Source of the DNA: UBA11612 sp963976395
Lineage (GTDB): Bacteria; Pseudomonadota; Alphaproteobacteria; Rhodospirillales; Rhodospirillaceae
NCBI GenBank assembly: GCA_963976395.1
Contig: CAXBLG010000009.1
Location: 15,588-79,587, forward strand
Length of the DNA: 64,000 nucleotides
Reading direction: 5' to 3'
Within the stretch, counting starts at the first letter, position 1. Each line of letters starts with the position of its first letter. Under the pieces are notes generated by a model, which saw only the letters and a program-made list of their open reading frames with translations, was not told the DNA's origin and ran no database searches. This document shows, piece after piece, positions 18,128 to 26,743 of this stretch. Position numbers and translations under genes: made by a program.

Positions 18128-18903
18128 TGGCGGAGATCTCCGGATCCGGTGTTTTGGCGGAAGGTGCTTCGCCCGCTAAGAGTTCCATGCCGTCCGATGG
18201 TCGAAGAACAGCGTTATGGCAGCCGCGCCATACATCTGTTGCGCGGTCGGTAGCTCAGTACAGTCGGTTTGTCGGTATTATGAAGATTCTGCTCCCGTCG
18301 GCAGCGGGCTTTCTTCTTTTGCTTATTGTGGTGCTGCCGCAGTTTCGTCAGCAAGATGATCGGTTTCGTATCGGTATGAATCTCATTGAAGAATCAGCCA
18401 CCGATACATTGAATATGACGAACGCGCGGTACTACGGTACGGATGATAAAGGCCAGCCGTATTCCGTTACGGCGGCAAATGTTCGTGAGCGGCCCAACGA
18501 CGATCCCGCCGTGGATCTGACGGCTCCGCAGGCCGACATCAGTCTGACCGACGGATCGTGGCTTTCTATTTCCGCACATACCGGTGTTTACAATCGCGAT
18601 GAGCAGTTGCTGAATTTGGACGGCAATGTGTCTTTGTATCAGGACCAGGGAAATGAGTTTCACACCGGCTCTGCGCGTGTTGATCTCGATAAGGGCGAAG
18701 CGGTTGGAAATGACGCCGTGAATAGCCATGGGCCATTTGGGTCCTTAGAGGCTGCAGGCTTCACCATGTCCGAAACGGGAAAAGTAGTATATTTCGTGGG
18801 CCCGGCGCATCTTGTCCTTAACGGAGGGCAGGTGGCCGGGGCAGATAGGTCCACAACATTAAATGGCTCTGCCGCAGGTCAGCAGTCAGGAGCAGCTCAG
18901 TGA
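18127..18903 (+). CDS. lptC: LPS export ABC transporter periplasmic protein LptC
   Basis: A 258-residue bitopic protein with one transmembrane segment at about residues 55-72 (LLPSAAGFLLLLIVVLPQF) and a periplasmic LptC/DUF1239 domain that receives LPS from LptBFG and hands it to LptA. The N-terminal cytoplasmic part of about 50 residues is longer than in E. coli LptC, as is common in alphaproteobacteria. Its start overlaps kdsD and its stop overlaps the GTG of lptA. Confidence 0.88.
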   Translation: MAEISGSGVLAEGASPAKSSMPSDGRRTALWQPRHTSVARSVAQYSRFVGIMKILLPSAAGFLLLLIVVLPQFRQQDDRFRIGMNLIEESATDTLNMTNARYYGTDDKGQPYSVTAANVRERPNDDPAVDLTAPQADISLTDGSWLSISAHTGVYNRDEQLLNLDGNVSLYQDQGNEFHTGSARVDLDKGEAVGNDAVNSHGPFGSLEAAGFTMSETGKVVYFVGPAHLVLNGGQVAGADRSTTLNGSAAGQQSGAAQ

Positions 18904-19841
18904 GAAGTTTGCAGGTGATAGTGCCTTCGGATATGAGACGCCGAATTTTGGCGGTAGGCTCAATCGCGGTTTTAGTCGTCATGAGTCAGGCTGCGCTTGC
19001 GCAGTCGCTAGTGTTCGATGCAAAAAATTCCGACCAGCCTATCGAAGTCAATGCTGAGAACGGTATCGAGTGGCAGCAGGAAAATCGTCGTTTCATAGCG
19101 CGCGGCAATGCGGTCGCCGTGCAAGGGGATGTCAGCGTTGCGGGCGACGAATTGATGGCTGATTACCGCACACTGGCCGATGGAAGTAACGAGTTGTATC
19201 GCGTTTTCGCAGCGGGCAATGTCACCATGAAGTCCGCCGAGGAAACCGCGACGGGCGATGCGGCTGTCTATGACTTCGACAAAGCTGTGCTCGTTCTTGA
19301 GGGTGACCAAGTCAAGTTAGAGACGGGTGATGGATCTGTTATGGCGCGGCGGGCCTTGCAGTACTGGTCAAATGAGCGTGTGGCGGTGGCTGAAGGGGCC
19401 GCTATGGCTGAAGATGCCGAAAAGCGCCGGTTATATGCCGATAAGCTGATAGCCTTTTTCAGACAGCCTGAGGCGGGCGCTCCGGTGAAGGGCGCTGGCC
19501 GTGATCGCGCAGATATTGTTTTTATGCAGGCCTTTGGCAATGTCCGCATGGAGACCGAGAAAGAAACGGTTCTCGGTAATCGCGGCAGCTACAATATTGA
19601 TAGCGGTATCGCGACCCTTGATGGATCGGTTAAGATTACCCAAAACAACAACCAGCTTGGTGGCGGTTTCGCGGTTATGAATGTAAAAGGCGGCACCAGT
19701 CGTCTTTTCGGCAGCGCTGCTGAAGCTGGAATGCAAAGTCCCAGGGAAAACGCACGGGTTAAAGCTCTCATTGCGCCGAGCACGGAGCCGATGGCTGAAA
19801 CCGCTGCGGGGGCGAGTTCCACGCCAGCAGCCCAAGATTAG
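18900..19841 (+). CDS. lptA: LPS transport periplasmic protein LptA/OstA
   Basis: A 313-residue exported protein with an N-terminal signal peptide ending at ALAQ and two stretches of OstA-type repeated beta-strand motif (GNAVAVQGDVSVAGDEL and GNVRMETEKETVLGNRG), expected to bridge LPS across the periplasm. GTG at 18900 has CAGGAG seven bases upstream and is coupled to lptC; ATG at 18933 is an alternative. The extra second half beyond the E. coli length (185 residues) and the low-complexity alanine/threonine tail are typical of alphaproteobacteria. Confidence 0.88.
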   Translation: MRSLQVIVPSDMRRRILAVGSIAVLVVMSQAALAQSLVFDAKNSDQPIEVNAENGIEWQQENRRFIARGNAVAVQGDVSVAGDELMADYRTLADGSNELYRVFAAGNVTMKSAEETATGDAAVYDFDKAVLVLEGDQVKLETGDGSVMARRALQYWSNERVAVAEGAAMAEDAEKRRLYADKLIAFFRQPEAGAPVKGAGRDRADIVFMQAFGNVRMETEKETVLGNRGSYNIDSGIATLDGSVKITQNNNQLGGGFAVMNVKGGTSRLFGSAAEAGMQSPRENARVKALIAPSTEPMAETAAGASSTPAAQD

Positions 19842-19862
19842 CGGCCTACAGAAGGGGCAGGG

Positions 19863-20651
19863 ATGGCGCCTGATACATTAGACAAATCGAAAAACTCTGA
19901 AGATGCGGTCGGCACCGAAGCTGTTCCGCGCACGGGTCTCGCGGTGCGTGGTCTCGGAAAGACCTTTAAGAGCAGGCCGGTCCTACGCGACGTAAATCTT
20001 GCGGTTCAACGCGGCGAAGCTGTGGGTCTGCTGGGCCCTAATGGTGCTGGTAAAACCACATCATTTTACTGTGTGACAGGCCTCATTAGCCCTGATCGCG
20101 GCAGAATTTACCTGGACGGCGAAGACATCACCGCATTGCCGATGTATCGCCGCGCACGCCTGGGTATTGGTTATTTGCCGCAAGAGGCGTCAATCTTTCG
20201 CGGTATGACGGTTGAAGGTAATATCCGCGCTGTCGCGGAAATTGTCGAAGCGGAAAAAGCGAAGCAGGATGAGCTCGTAGATGCGCTTTTGCATGAGTTC
20301 TCAATTGATCACCTGCGCAAGTCGCCGGCGTTGGCGCTGTCGGGCGGTGAGCGCCGTCGCTGCGAAATTGCGCGCGCCTTGGCCTCTCGGCCAAGTTTTA
20401 TTCTTCTCGACGAACCGCTGGCGGGGATTGATCCCATCGCCGTCGGTGAAATTCGAGAGATGGTATCGCATCTTAAAGACCGAGGTTTGGGTGTGCTGAT
20501 CACCGACCACAATGTGCGCGAGACACTCGATATTATTGACCGTGCTTACATTTTGCACGAGGGCACCGTGCTCATGGAGGGTCGGCCTTCAGAGATTGTT
20601 GCTCACGAAGGTGTGCGCCGTGTGTATTTGGGAGAGCGGTTTAGTCTGTAA
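19863..20651 (+). CDS. lptB: LPS export ABC transporter ATPase LptB
   Basis: A 262-residue ABC ATPase powering LPS extraction from the inner membrane with LptF and LptG. Walker A is GPNGAGKTT, the signature is LSGGERRRCEIARAL and Walker B is FILLDEPLAGIDP, all in the characteristic LptB form. Start ATG at 19863 follows a GGCAGGG site. Its likely permease partners, an LptF/LptG pair, occur 15 kb away in this same window. Confidence 0.96.
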   Translation: MAPDTLDKSKNSEDAVGTEAVPRTGLAVRGLGKTFKSRPVLRDVNLAVQRGEAVGLLGPNGAGKTTSFYCVTGLISPDRGRIYLDGEDITALPMYRRARLGIGYLPQEASIFRGMTVEGNIRAVAEIVEAEKAKQDELVDALLHEFSIDHLRKSPALALSGGERRRCEIARALASRPSFILLDEPLAGIDPIAVGEIREMVSHLKDRGLGVLITDHNVRETLDIIDRAYILHEGTVLMEGRPSEIVAHEGVRRVYLGERFSL

Positions 20652-20672
20652 TGACATGGTAAACGAATAGCC

Positions 20673-22169
20673 ATGGCCCTTACTCCACGACTAGACCTTA
20701 GACAGTCTCAAAGTCTTGTTATTACACCGCAGTTGCAGCAGGCCATTAAGTTGCTGCAGTTGTCGGCCGTTGAACTCGAGGCTTACGTAGAGCAAGAACT
20801 GGAATCCAATCCGCTTCTGGAAATGGATGAAAGCGGCGAGACAAGCGCGCTCGCGGAGAGCGCGGGCAATTCCGCTGATCGAGAGGAGTCCGACTCATCT
20901 TTTATCGACACTGTCGATGGGCAAGATGAAGCGCCGCTGGATGTGGATGTTGCGAGCGCTGACGACGAAATATCGCTCGGCTCCGATAGTAATGCAGATT
21001 ACAGCAGCTCGTCGCAATGGGGTGCTGGTGGCTATGAAGATGGCCTGCCTACTCTTGAACAAACGCTTGCAGATACGCCGGACTTGCGCAGCCACCTGGT
21101 TCAGCAACTCAATCTTGCGGTTGATGATTCTGCGGATCGTTTCATCGGAATGTATTTAATCGATCAGCTGGACGAAAGCGGATATCTGCAATTGGATGTT
21201 GAGGAAGCTGCGGCCCAGCTCGGCGCAGATGCGGCAGAGGTGGCCCGCATTCTCAATCTTCTCCAAGGGTTTGATCCCTCGGGAATCTTTGCAAGAGATC
21301 TCAAAGAATGTTTGCGGTTGCAACTGATGGACCAAAACCGGTTAGACCCGGCTATGGCGGCGTTCGTCACGAACATTGAATTACTTGCGAAGCGTGACCT
21401 TGGTAAGTTGCGCGAAGTGTGCGGCGTTTCCATGGACGATCTGCGCGACATGGTTGCTGAAGTGCGCGCTCTCGACCCGAAGCCGGCTTTGCGCTTTGAG
21501 AGAGTGATCAACGAGACCGTAATTCCCGACGTCATTATGTCGGCGCGCGCGGACGGAAGCTGGCGTGTAGAGCTCAACTCGGAAACCTTGCCGCGCGTTC
21601 TGGTAAACCAAAGTTATGTGGCGAACATAAGCCGTTCCGCTGCGACAAAAGCAGATAAGGCATTCGTGGCCGAGCGATTGCAGTCCGCGAACTGGCTGGT
21701 CAAGGCGCTGCATCAGCGTGCCGAAACAATCCTTAAGGTCGCCATCGAACTTGTTAAGCAGCAAGATATGTTTTTTCGTCACGGGATAACTTATCTGAAA
21801 CCGCTCATTCTGCGGACGGTGGCAGATGCAATAGAGATGCACGAGAGTACGGTAAGCCGGGTCACAACAAATAAGTACATCGCGACGCCGCGGGGCATAT
21901 TTGAGCTCAAGTACTTTTTTACGCAGTCTCTGCCTTCGGCGAATGGAGAGGAGGCGCATTCTGCTGAGGCCGTACGCCATCGCATAAAAGCGCTCATCGA
22001 TGCAGAGACCGCCTCAGATATCCTTTCCGACGACCGAATCGTCGATATTCTGCGCGGCGACGGCATTGAGGTGGCACGCAGAACCATTGCTAAGTATAGG
22101 GATTCATTAAATATCCCGTCTTCCGTTCAGCGCCGCCGTGAAAAAGCAATGGGTGCGCGAGGTTTCTAA
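20673..22169 (+). CDS. rpoN: RNA polymerase sigma-54 factor
   Basis: A 498-residue sigma-54, which recognises -24/-12 promoters and needs enhancer-binding ATPases. The Gln/Leu-rich activator-interacting region I is at residues 1-50 (RQSQSLVITPQLQQAIKLLQ), followed by an acidic region II, the core-binding domain, the helix-turn-helix (HESTVSRVTTNKYI) and the C-terminal RpoN box ARRTIAKYRDSL. It lies just downstream of lptB in the conserved alphaproteobacterial order. Confidence 0.98.
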   Translation: MALTPRLDLRQSQSLVITPQLQQAIKLLQLSAVELEAYVEQELESNPLLEMDESGETSALAESAGNSADREESDSSFIDTVDGQDEAPLDVDVASADDEISLGSDSNADYSSSSQWGAGGYEDGLPTLEQTLADTPDLRSHLVQQLNLAVDDSADRFIGMYLIDQLDESGYLQLDVEEAAAQLGADAAEVARILNLLQGFDPSGIFARDLKECLRLQLMDQNRLDPAMAAFVTNIELLAKRDLGKLREVCGVSMDDLRDMVAEVRALDPKPALRFERVINETVIPDVIMSARADGSWRVELNSETLPRVLVNQSYVANISRSAATKADKAFVAERLQSANWLVKALHQRAETILKVAIELVKQQDMFFRHGITYLKPLILRTVADAIEMHESTVSRVTTNKYIATPRGIFELKYFFTQSLPSANGEEAHSAEAVRHRIKALIDAETASDILSDDRIVDILRGDGIEVARRTIAKYRDSLNIPSSVQRRREKAMGARGF

Positions 22170-22495
22170 ATATGCCGACCCTTATGGGCGGTGGTTCTTG
22201 ACTTATTTGGCGCTGCGCGCCTATGGTCCGCCACTTTTTAACGACCCCTTCGGTTCGCGTGCGGACCTGTGGATAGAGGACAGCGCAGGTCGCATTTTCG
22301 GGAGTTTACTCAAGCGTCGTCAAGCACCCCAATGCATACGACGGATGATGTGCGGACAAAGTGTCGGGCACGTCGGTTTGAGGTAGGCGGATATAGAGTT
22401 TGTGCCGCAGGTAAAGTGATGCCGGCCCGATTTGAACATCCAACGCTAGAAATTTAACCAACTGTGCTACGACGACAGCGGTATAAAGGCGCGTT
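22170..22495. other. Gap between rpoN and ptsN where hpf is normally found
   Basis: About 326 bases. A weak plus-strand frame overlapping the rpoN end (22138-22386) has no recognisable homology and no ribosome-binding site. No hibernation-promoting factor can be read here. The right part contains a tRNA-like relic on the minus strand, listed separately. Confidence 0.6.
22417..22477 (-). pseudogene. Decayed tRNA-like sequence
   Basis: Read on the minus strand the sequence contains a D-arm-like TAGCACAGTTGGTTAAA followed, after only a short remnant, by a T-loop-like GTTCAAATC and a 3' end GCCGGCATCA. It is about 60 bases long, too short for a tRNA; the anticodon arm cannot be formed and the T stem does not pair. 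It looks like a tRNA gene that lost its middle. The call rests on eye comparison only. Confidence 0.4.
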
Positions 22496-22957
22496 ATGGA
22501 AATCAGCAACATACTAAAGCCCGAGGCTGTTCTCGCGGGTATTAAAGCCAGTGGTAAGAAACACATACTGCACGAACTCTCGCGGCATGCCGCAAGCGTA
22601 ACGGGTGTCGACGAAGCCCGGATTTTTGAAACGTTGATGGAACGCGAACGCCTCGGCACGACAGGTGTGGGTAACGGGATTGCGATCCCACATGGAAAAC
22701 TCAAAGATATTGATCAACTCCATGGGGTTTTTGCGCGTCTGGAAAAACCGATCGATTTCGACGCTATCGATGAACACCCCGTCGATCTTGTTTTTCTCTT
22801 GCTCGCACCTGAAGGAGCCGGAGCGGATCATTTGAAAGCGCTGGCTCGTATTTCCAGGTTGTTGCGGGATGAAACCGTATGCAAAAAGCTGCGCGGCGCG
22901 GATACCGCTGACGGACTGTATTTGCTGCTCACCCAATCCGAGGCGCAGGCCGCTTAA
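22496..22957 (+). CDS. ptsN: PTS IIA-like nitrogen regulatory protein
   Basis: A 153-residue PTS EIIA (Ntr type) protein, phosphorylated on the histidine in the GNGIAIPHGKL motif (near residue 66). It belongs to the nitrogen PTS that links nitrogen and potassium status to other functions; it has no sugar-transport partner here. Its position after rpoN is conserved. The stop codon overlaps that of the convergent phosphatidyltransferase gene. Confidence 0.94.
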   Translation: MEISNILKPEAVLAGIKASGKKHILHELSRHAASVTGVDEARIFETLMERERLGTTGVGNGIAIPHGKLKDIDQLHGVFARLEKPIDFDAIDEHPVDLVFLLLAPEGAGADHLKALARISRLLRDETVCKKLRGADTADGLYLLLTQSEAQAA

Positions 22958-23625
22958 GAGTCGGACGTGGATTCCGTGGTGTCGCCGAATACGTCTTTAG
23001 CCTGATAGATGCGCTGGGCTACTGTAATCCAGCACATCGCAATGAAGATCCACGCCGCGATCGTGAAAGTCTCGGGCCATAGACAGACAATCGCGAAGAA
23101 AGCGATGGTCTCGCTGCCTTCAGCAACACCGCCCACATAGAAGAATGATTTTCGGCCGCGCACTTCAGTACTAAGGCCGCGCTTGGTCGCAATGACCGCA
23201 AAAGCCAAAAATGCGGACGCTGTGCCCATAAAGCTCACCATAAGCACAACACCTGCTGTCGTGTGGCCAGGAGTCGACAGGGCAAATCCGGCGGCAATGG
23301 CCGAGTAGACGATAAAGTCGAGAACAATGTCCAAGTAGCCACCAAAGTCAGTCGGATGGCTTGCGCGCGCTACGGCGCCGTCAAGTCCATCCGCGAGGCG
23401 GTTTATAAGGATCAGGGCAAGACCAAGCAGGTAGAACTCGGCGGCAATGGCCATTGCGCCAAGTAGCCCCACTCCAAATCCCGCCCACGTTAAAGTGTTC
23501 GCCTGAATGCCGCGGGCCGCGAGCGCGGCCCCGATGTGGTTTAATGGCGTTTTCAATACTTTCACGAACAGGGGATCAAACACGGTGCTGTTGTCCTTTG
23601 GTTTTGCTCGGGCGCAGTTTAGCAT
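22954..23625 (-). CDS. CDP-alcohol phosphatidyltransferase family protein
   Basis: A 223-residue inner-membrane enzyme with the complete family signature in ADGLDGAVARASHPTDFGGYLDIVLDF (DxxDGxxAR...GxxxDxxxD), which transfers a phosphatidyl group from CDP-diacylglycerol to an alcohol. About six hydrophobic segments are visible. It is not clearly PgsA or PssA by sequence; it resembles the group of alphaproteobacterial paralogues of unknown alcohol specificity. It stands alone on the minus strand. Confidence 0.85.
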   Translation of the reverse strand: MLNCARAKPKDNSTVFDPLFVKVLKTPLNHIGAALAARGIQANTLTWAGFGVGLLGAMAIAAEFYLLGLALILINRLADGLDGAVARASHPTDFGGYLDIVLDFIVYSAIAAGFALSTPGHTTAGVVLMVSFMGTASAFLAFAVIATKRGLSTEVRGRKSFFYVGGVAEGSETIAFFAIVCLWPETFTIAAWIFIAMCWITVAQRIYQAKDVFGDTTESTSDS

Positions 23626-23711
23626 CTTCGGGACAGCGCGGCGCGATAAATGAGTTTGTGACCACCGTGGGACTGTCGCACGTTTGTTGCTATCGGGAGG
23701 GTCTAGCCGTG

Positions 23712-24023
23712 ATGCGAAGTGTTATTTTATGCGGTCTCATTCTTGTGAGCATGTCATCGCTCACCGCAGCACAGCAACGCGTGCCGGGCTCGACGGATCC
23801 TCTAATGGATATTTGTACGGGCTTCTTGGCACAAAGCGGGCAGGGTGTGTCCGGAGATGCGGGTCGCCTATGCACGTGTCTGACGCGCGAAACTCAGGTG
23901 CGTCTCTCACGGCCGGAAATGGAAGCTTATGCGCAGGCCACCTCCGACGGACAGGCACCGCCGGAAAGAGTGATGCAGAAAGTTATGGGCATTGCCGCCC
24001 AGTGTTTGGCGGAGGCCAAGTAG
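23712..24023 (+). CDS. Small secreted protein with conserved cysteines, function unknown
   Basis: A 103-residue protein starting with a signal peptide (MRSVILCGLILVSMSSLTAA). The mature part is about 80 residues with cysteines in DICTGFL, LCTCL and AAQCLAE; four cysteines could form two disulfides in the periplasm. The start ATG at 23712 follows GGGAGG with long spacing; the frame is open upstream but that part is not protein-like. I recognise no family. It ends three bases before the convergent TonB-domain lipoprotein gene. Confidence 0.65.
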   Translation: MRSVILCGLILVSMSSLTAAQQRVPGSTDPLMDICTGFLAQSGQGVSGDAGRLCTCLTRETQVRLSRPEMEAYAQATSDGQAPPERVMQKVMGIAAQCLAEAK

Positions 24024-24026
24024 TCT

Positions 24027-24773
24027 TTAACGCCCCATCCGAAAGGCAAGTGTGAACGTACGTCCAGAAAGAGGAACGGGCTGACCGTTGGCATCGAGCA
24101 TTGGCGTAAAGCGCCATTTGCGAAAACTCTCAAGCGCGGCTTGGTCAAATACTTGGGCTGGAATAGACCGGGCTATCCGTGCATCGGTGACGGCACCGCC
24201 GGCATCCAAGCTGTAAGCTATTTCGACGTCGCCTTCCGTGCGTCGGCGATACAGTTCGGGCGGATAGGCTGTTTCGGTGCGGTAAACCGGCTGCGGGTCT
24301 TTTTCAAAATTCATATTGATGCCTCGGGCAACTTCGACGGCTTGGTCCGCCGCTGTTACGAGATCACCATTCTCTTCTGCAAGTTTGATGAGCAAGGTAC
24401 GGCGTGTTTGCAGGCGATCTTCGGTTTGTCCTGCGGCTGCACGCATGCTGATCTCACGCTTGAGCGCCGCGATTGCGTTGCGCGTATCGCCCATGGCGAT
24501 ACGGTTTTCAGATGCAGCCTGTACAAAGTAGAGTGCGTCGTCGGAACTACCTCCGACCGTTTTACGGGCCAAGGCAAGCCCTTGTTCAGCCAAGCTCGCG
24601 CCTTTCATAAAGTCATCGGTTCCATAGGCGCGCTGAATCTGCTGACGAATCTCTCTCAAATCCGCACGGGGGTCGTCGTTGCATGCAGACAATAAGAACG
24701 CGACGCACATAATGAGAGCATTTGCCGAAAGTCCAGTCCGGCCAGTTACGTTAGAAACTATTTGTTTGCGCAT
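24027..24773 (-). CDS. Lipoprotein with C-terminal TonB domain
   Basis: From the internal ATG at 24773 the protein has 248 residues with a lipoprotein signal ending in LLSACN. A helical, TPR-like region (residues about 35-150) is followed by a C-terminal TonB-type domain with YPPELYRRRTEGDVEIAYSLDAGG and ALESFRKWRFTP, normally used to contact outer-membrane receptors. It lacks the N-terminal membrane anchor and proline-rich linker of TonB, so it is unlikely to transduce energy directly. Such stand-alone periplasmic TonB-domain proteins are widespread but little understood. Nine codons upstream is another possible start. Confidence 0.72.
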   Translation of the reverse strand: MRKQIVSNVTGRTGLSANALIMCVAFLLSACNDDPRADLREIRQQIQRAYGTDDFMKGASLAEQGLALARKTVGGSSDDALYFVQAASENRIAMGDTRNAIAALKREISMRAAAGQTEDRLQTRRTLLIKLAEENGDLVTAADQAVEVARGINMNFEKDPQPVYRTETAYPPELYRRRTEGDVEIAYSLDAGGAVTDARIARSIPAQVFDQAALESFRKWRFTPMLDANGQPVPLSGRTFTLAFRMGR

Positions 24774-24961
24774 GAGCTTTGCCCCTGTTGCCAGAGCCAC
24801 CCCAGGTTAAACTGGGCCAATGGTCCTCGAATATCCATACTTTTTAGTTAACGTACGGCTCAGGCCATTGAGCAACGGCCCATTTGGGCGAGATAGGGTG
24901 GAGGCTCTGAGTGTGAGCGGCTACCATGCGAGTCTGGCGCTGATAATCTGGGGAGGGATGT

Positions 24962-26590
24962 ATGCCAATTGATGGGCTGATGATGGATCGACCTCTTATG
25001 GCGATTTCACTCATGGAATTTGCGGCTGCATACCATGGCGATTGTCCCATCATTACACGCAGTATCGAAGGTCCTGTGCATCGCACCAATTATGCGCAGA
25101 CCTACCGGAGGATTCAAAAACTTGCCCATGCCTTGGTGGCGCTTGGGGTAAAGCCGGGAGACCGTGTCGCCACCGTGGCGTGGAACACTTGGCGCCATCT
25201 GGAACTTTACTATGCCATCGCCGGTATAGGCGCCATTTGTCACACGGTGAACCCGCGTCTATCACCTGATCAAATGGCGTACGTGATCAACCATGCCGAG
25301 GACCGGTTTATATTTCTCGATTCAACCTTCGTTGGTTGCGTGCCGGGGCTCAAAGATAAAGTGACAAGCGTCGAGGGATTTATCGTTATGACGGACGCCG
25401 CGAACATGCCCCCGGCGGCCTCCGATGGAGGTCTGCTTGTCTATGAAGATCTGATCGCGCCGCAGCCTGAGTCCTACGACTGGCCCGAGTTTCACGAAAA
25501 CACGGCTGCGTCTCTTTGTTATACGTCCGGTACAACCGGTAATCCCAAAGGGGTTCTCTACAGTCATCGCGCTCTGGTGCTGCATTCTTATTGTCTTGTC
25601 GCAGAATTTAAATTTGGACCGGAGACGGTGTCTCTTCCAGTCGTTCCGATGTTTCACGTCAACGCCTGGGGCATACCCTATGCGGCGCCGATGTCCGGAT
25701 CTCCGATTGTGTTTCCTGGGCGCGCCTTGGATGGCGCAAGCCTCTTTGATCTTATGGAAGATGAGGGCGTGACCTGCTCGCAAGGCGTGCCGACGGTTTG
25801 GATGGGTTTAATCGCTCACATGCGCAAAGTCGGTCGCAAGCCGAAAAAACTGGAAAGCGTAGTGATCGGTGGCGCGGCCCCGCCCGAGTCCATGGTTGTT
25901 GCGTTCGAGGAAGAATTTGGAATTGAAGTCAATCAAGGCTGGGGAATGACTGAGACAACACCCCTTGGCGTTTTCAATACCCTTCGGCCCAAACACAAGG
26001 CTCTCCCTAAAAAACAGCAAATTGATCAAAAGTTGAAAGCCGGCCATGCGGTTTATGGCGTTGAACTGCGCATCATGGCTGAAGATGGCCGCGTTCTGCC
26101 GAATGACGGCAAGTCCTGTGGCCATCTTCAGGTCAGAGGGCCATGGGTCGTGTCCTCCTATTTCAAGGGAGAGGAGGCGCTTTTAACGGCTGATGGCTGG
26201 TTCGACACCGGTGATATCGGGAACTTGGACGGGGACGGCTATTTACAGATCACCGATCGCGCCAAGGATGTCATTAAGTCCGGCGGCGAGTGGATCAGCT
26301 CCGTTGATCTTGAAAACGAGGCCATGAGTTTTCCGGCGATCGCTCATGCGGCTGTCATCGGCATCCCTCATGCCAAATGGCAGGAGCGCCCATTGTTGGT
26401 CTGTGTGCCCGCTGATCGGGATAATCCTCCAACCCTGGAGGCGGTCAACGCGTTTTTAGAGGATAGGGTGCCTAAATTCTGGCTTCTGGATGCGCTGGAA
26501 ATCGTTGAGAGTTTGCCTCTGGGCGCGACGGGGAAAGTCCAAAAAAGTGCTCTGCGAGAGCAATTCAAGGGATATAACCTTGGCGGCTGA
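24962..26590 (+). CDS. Medium/long-chain fatty acid--CoA ligase (AlkK/DmdB-like)
   Basis: A 542-residue adenylate-forming enzyme that activates a carboxylic acid to its CoA thioester through an acyl-AMP. The P-loop is YTSGTTGNPKGVLYSH, then GWGMTETTPLG, the DTGDIG motif and the C-terminal catalytic lysine region GATGKVQKSALRE. The overall sequence fits the AlkK/3-methylmercaptopropionate ligase group rather than E. coli FadD. The start ATG is four bases after GGGGAGGG. It precedes, on the same strand, a large unknown gene and the sphingolipid genes. Confidence 0.85.
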   Translation: MPIDGLMMDRPLMAISLMEFAAAYHGDCPIITRSIEGPVHRTNYAQTYRRIQKLAHALVALGVKPGDRVATVAWNTWRHLELYYAIAGIGAICHTVNPRLSPDQMAYVINHAEDRFIFLDSTFVGCVPGLKDKVTSVEGFIVMTDAANMPPAASDGGLLVYEDLIAPQPESYDWPEFHENTAASLCYTSGTTGNPKGVLYSHRALVLHSYCLVAEFKFGPETVSLPVVPMFHVNAWGIPYAAPMSGSPIVFPGRALDGASLFDLMEDEGVTCSQGVPTVWMGLIAHMRKVGRKPKKLESVVIGGAAPPESMVVAFEEEFGIEVNQGWGMTETTPLGVFNTLRPKHKALPKKQQIDQKLKAGHAVYGVELRIMAEDGRVLPNDGKSCGHLQVRGPWVVSSYFKGEEALLTADGWFDTGDIGNLDGDGYLQITDRAKDVIKSGGEWISSVDLENEAMSFPAIAHAAVIGIPHAKWQERPLLVCVPADRDNPPTLEAVNAFLEDRVPKFWLLDALEIVESLPLGATGKVQKSALREQFKGYNLGG

Positions 26591-26743
26591 ATAGGCTTGT
26601 ATGCGGAAGTGGTCAAGAATGGGACCGTAAGGCCTTAAAACGGATTTTGCCCCACATTAAAGAATTTGTTACATCCTTCCCCCAATAAGTAAGAAGGGGC
26701 CCGCTTCCATGGGGGGAACGGGAACGTACAAGGAACAACCAGA

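Noticed and set aside
22138..22386. 82-residue frame between rpoN and ptsN, possible hpf remnant
   Set aside because: It starts inside rpoN, has no ribosome-binding site and shows no resemblance to ribosome hibernation factors.
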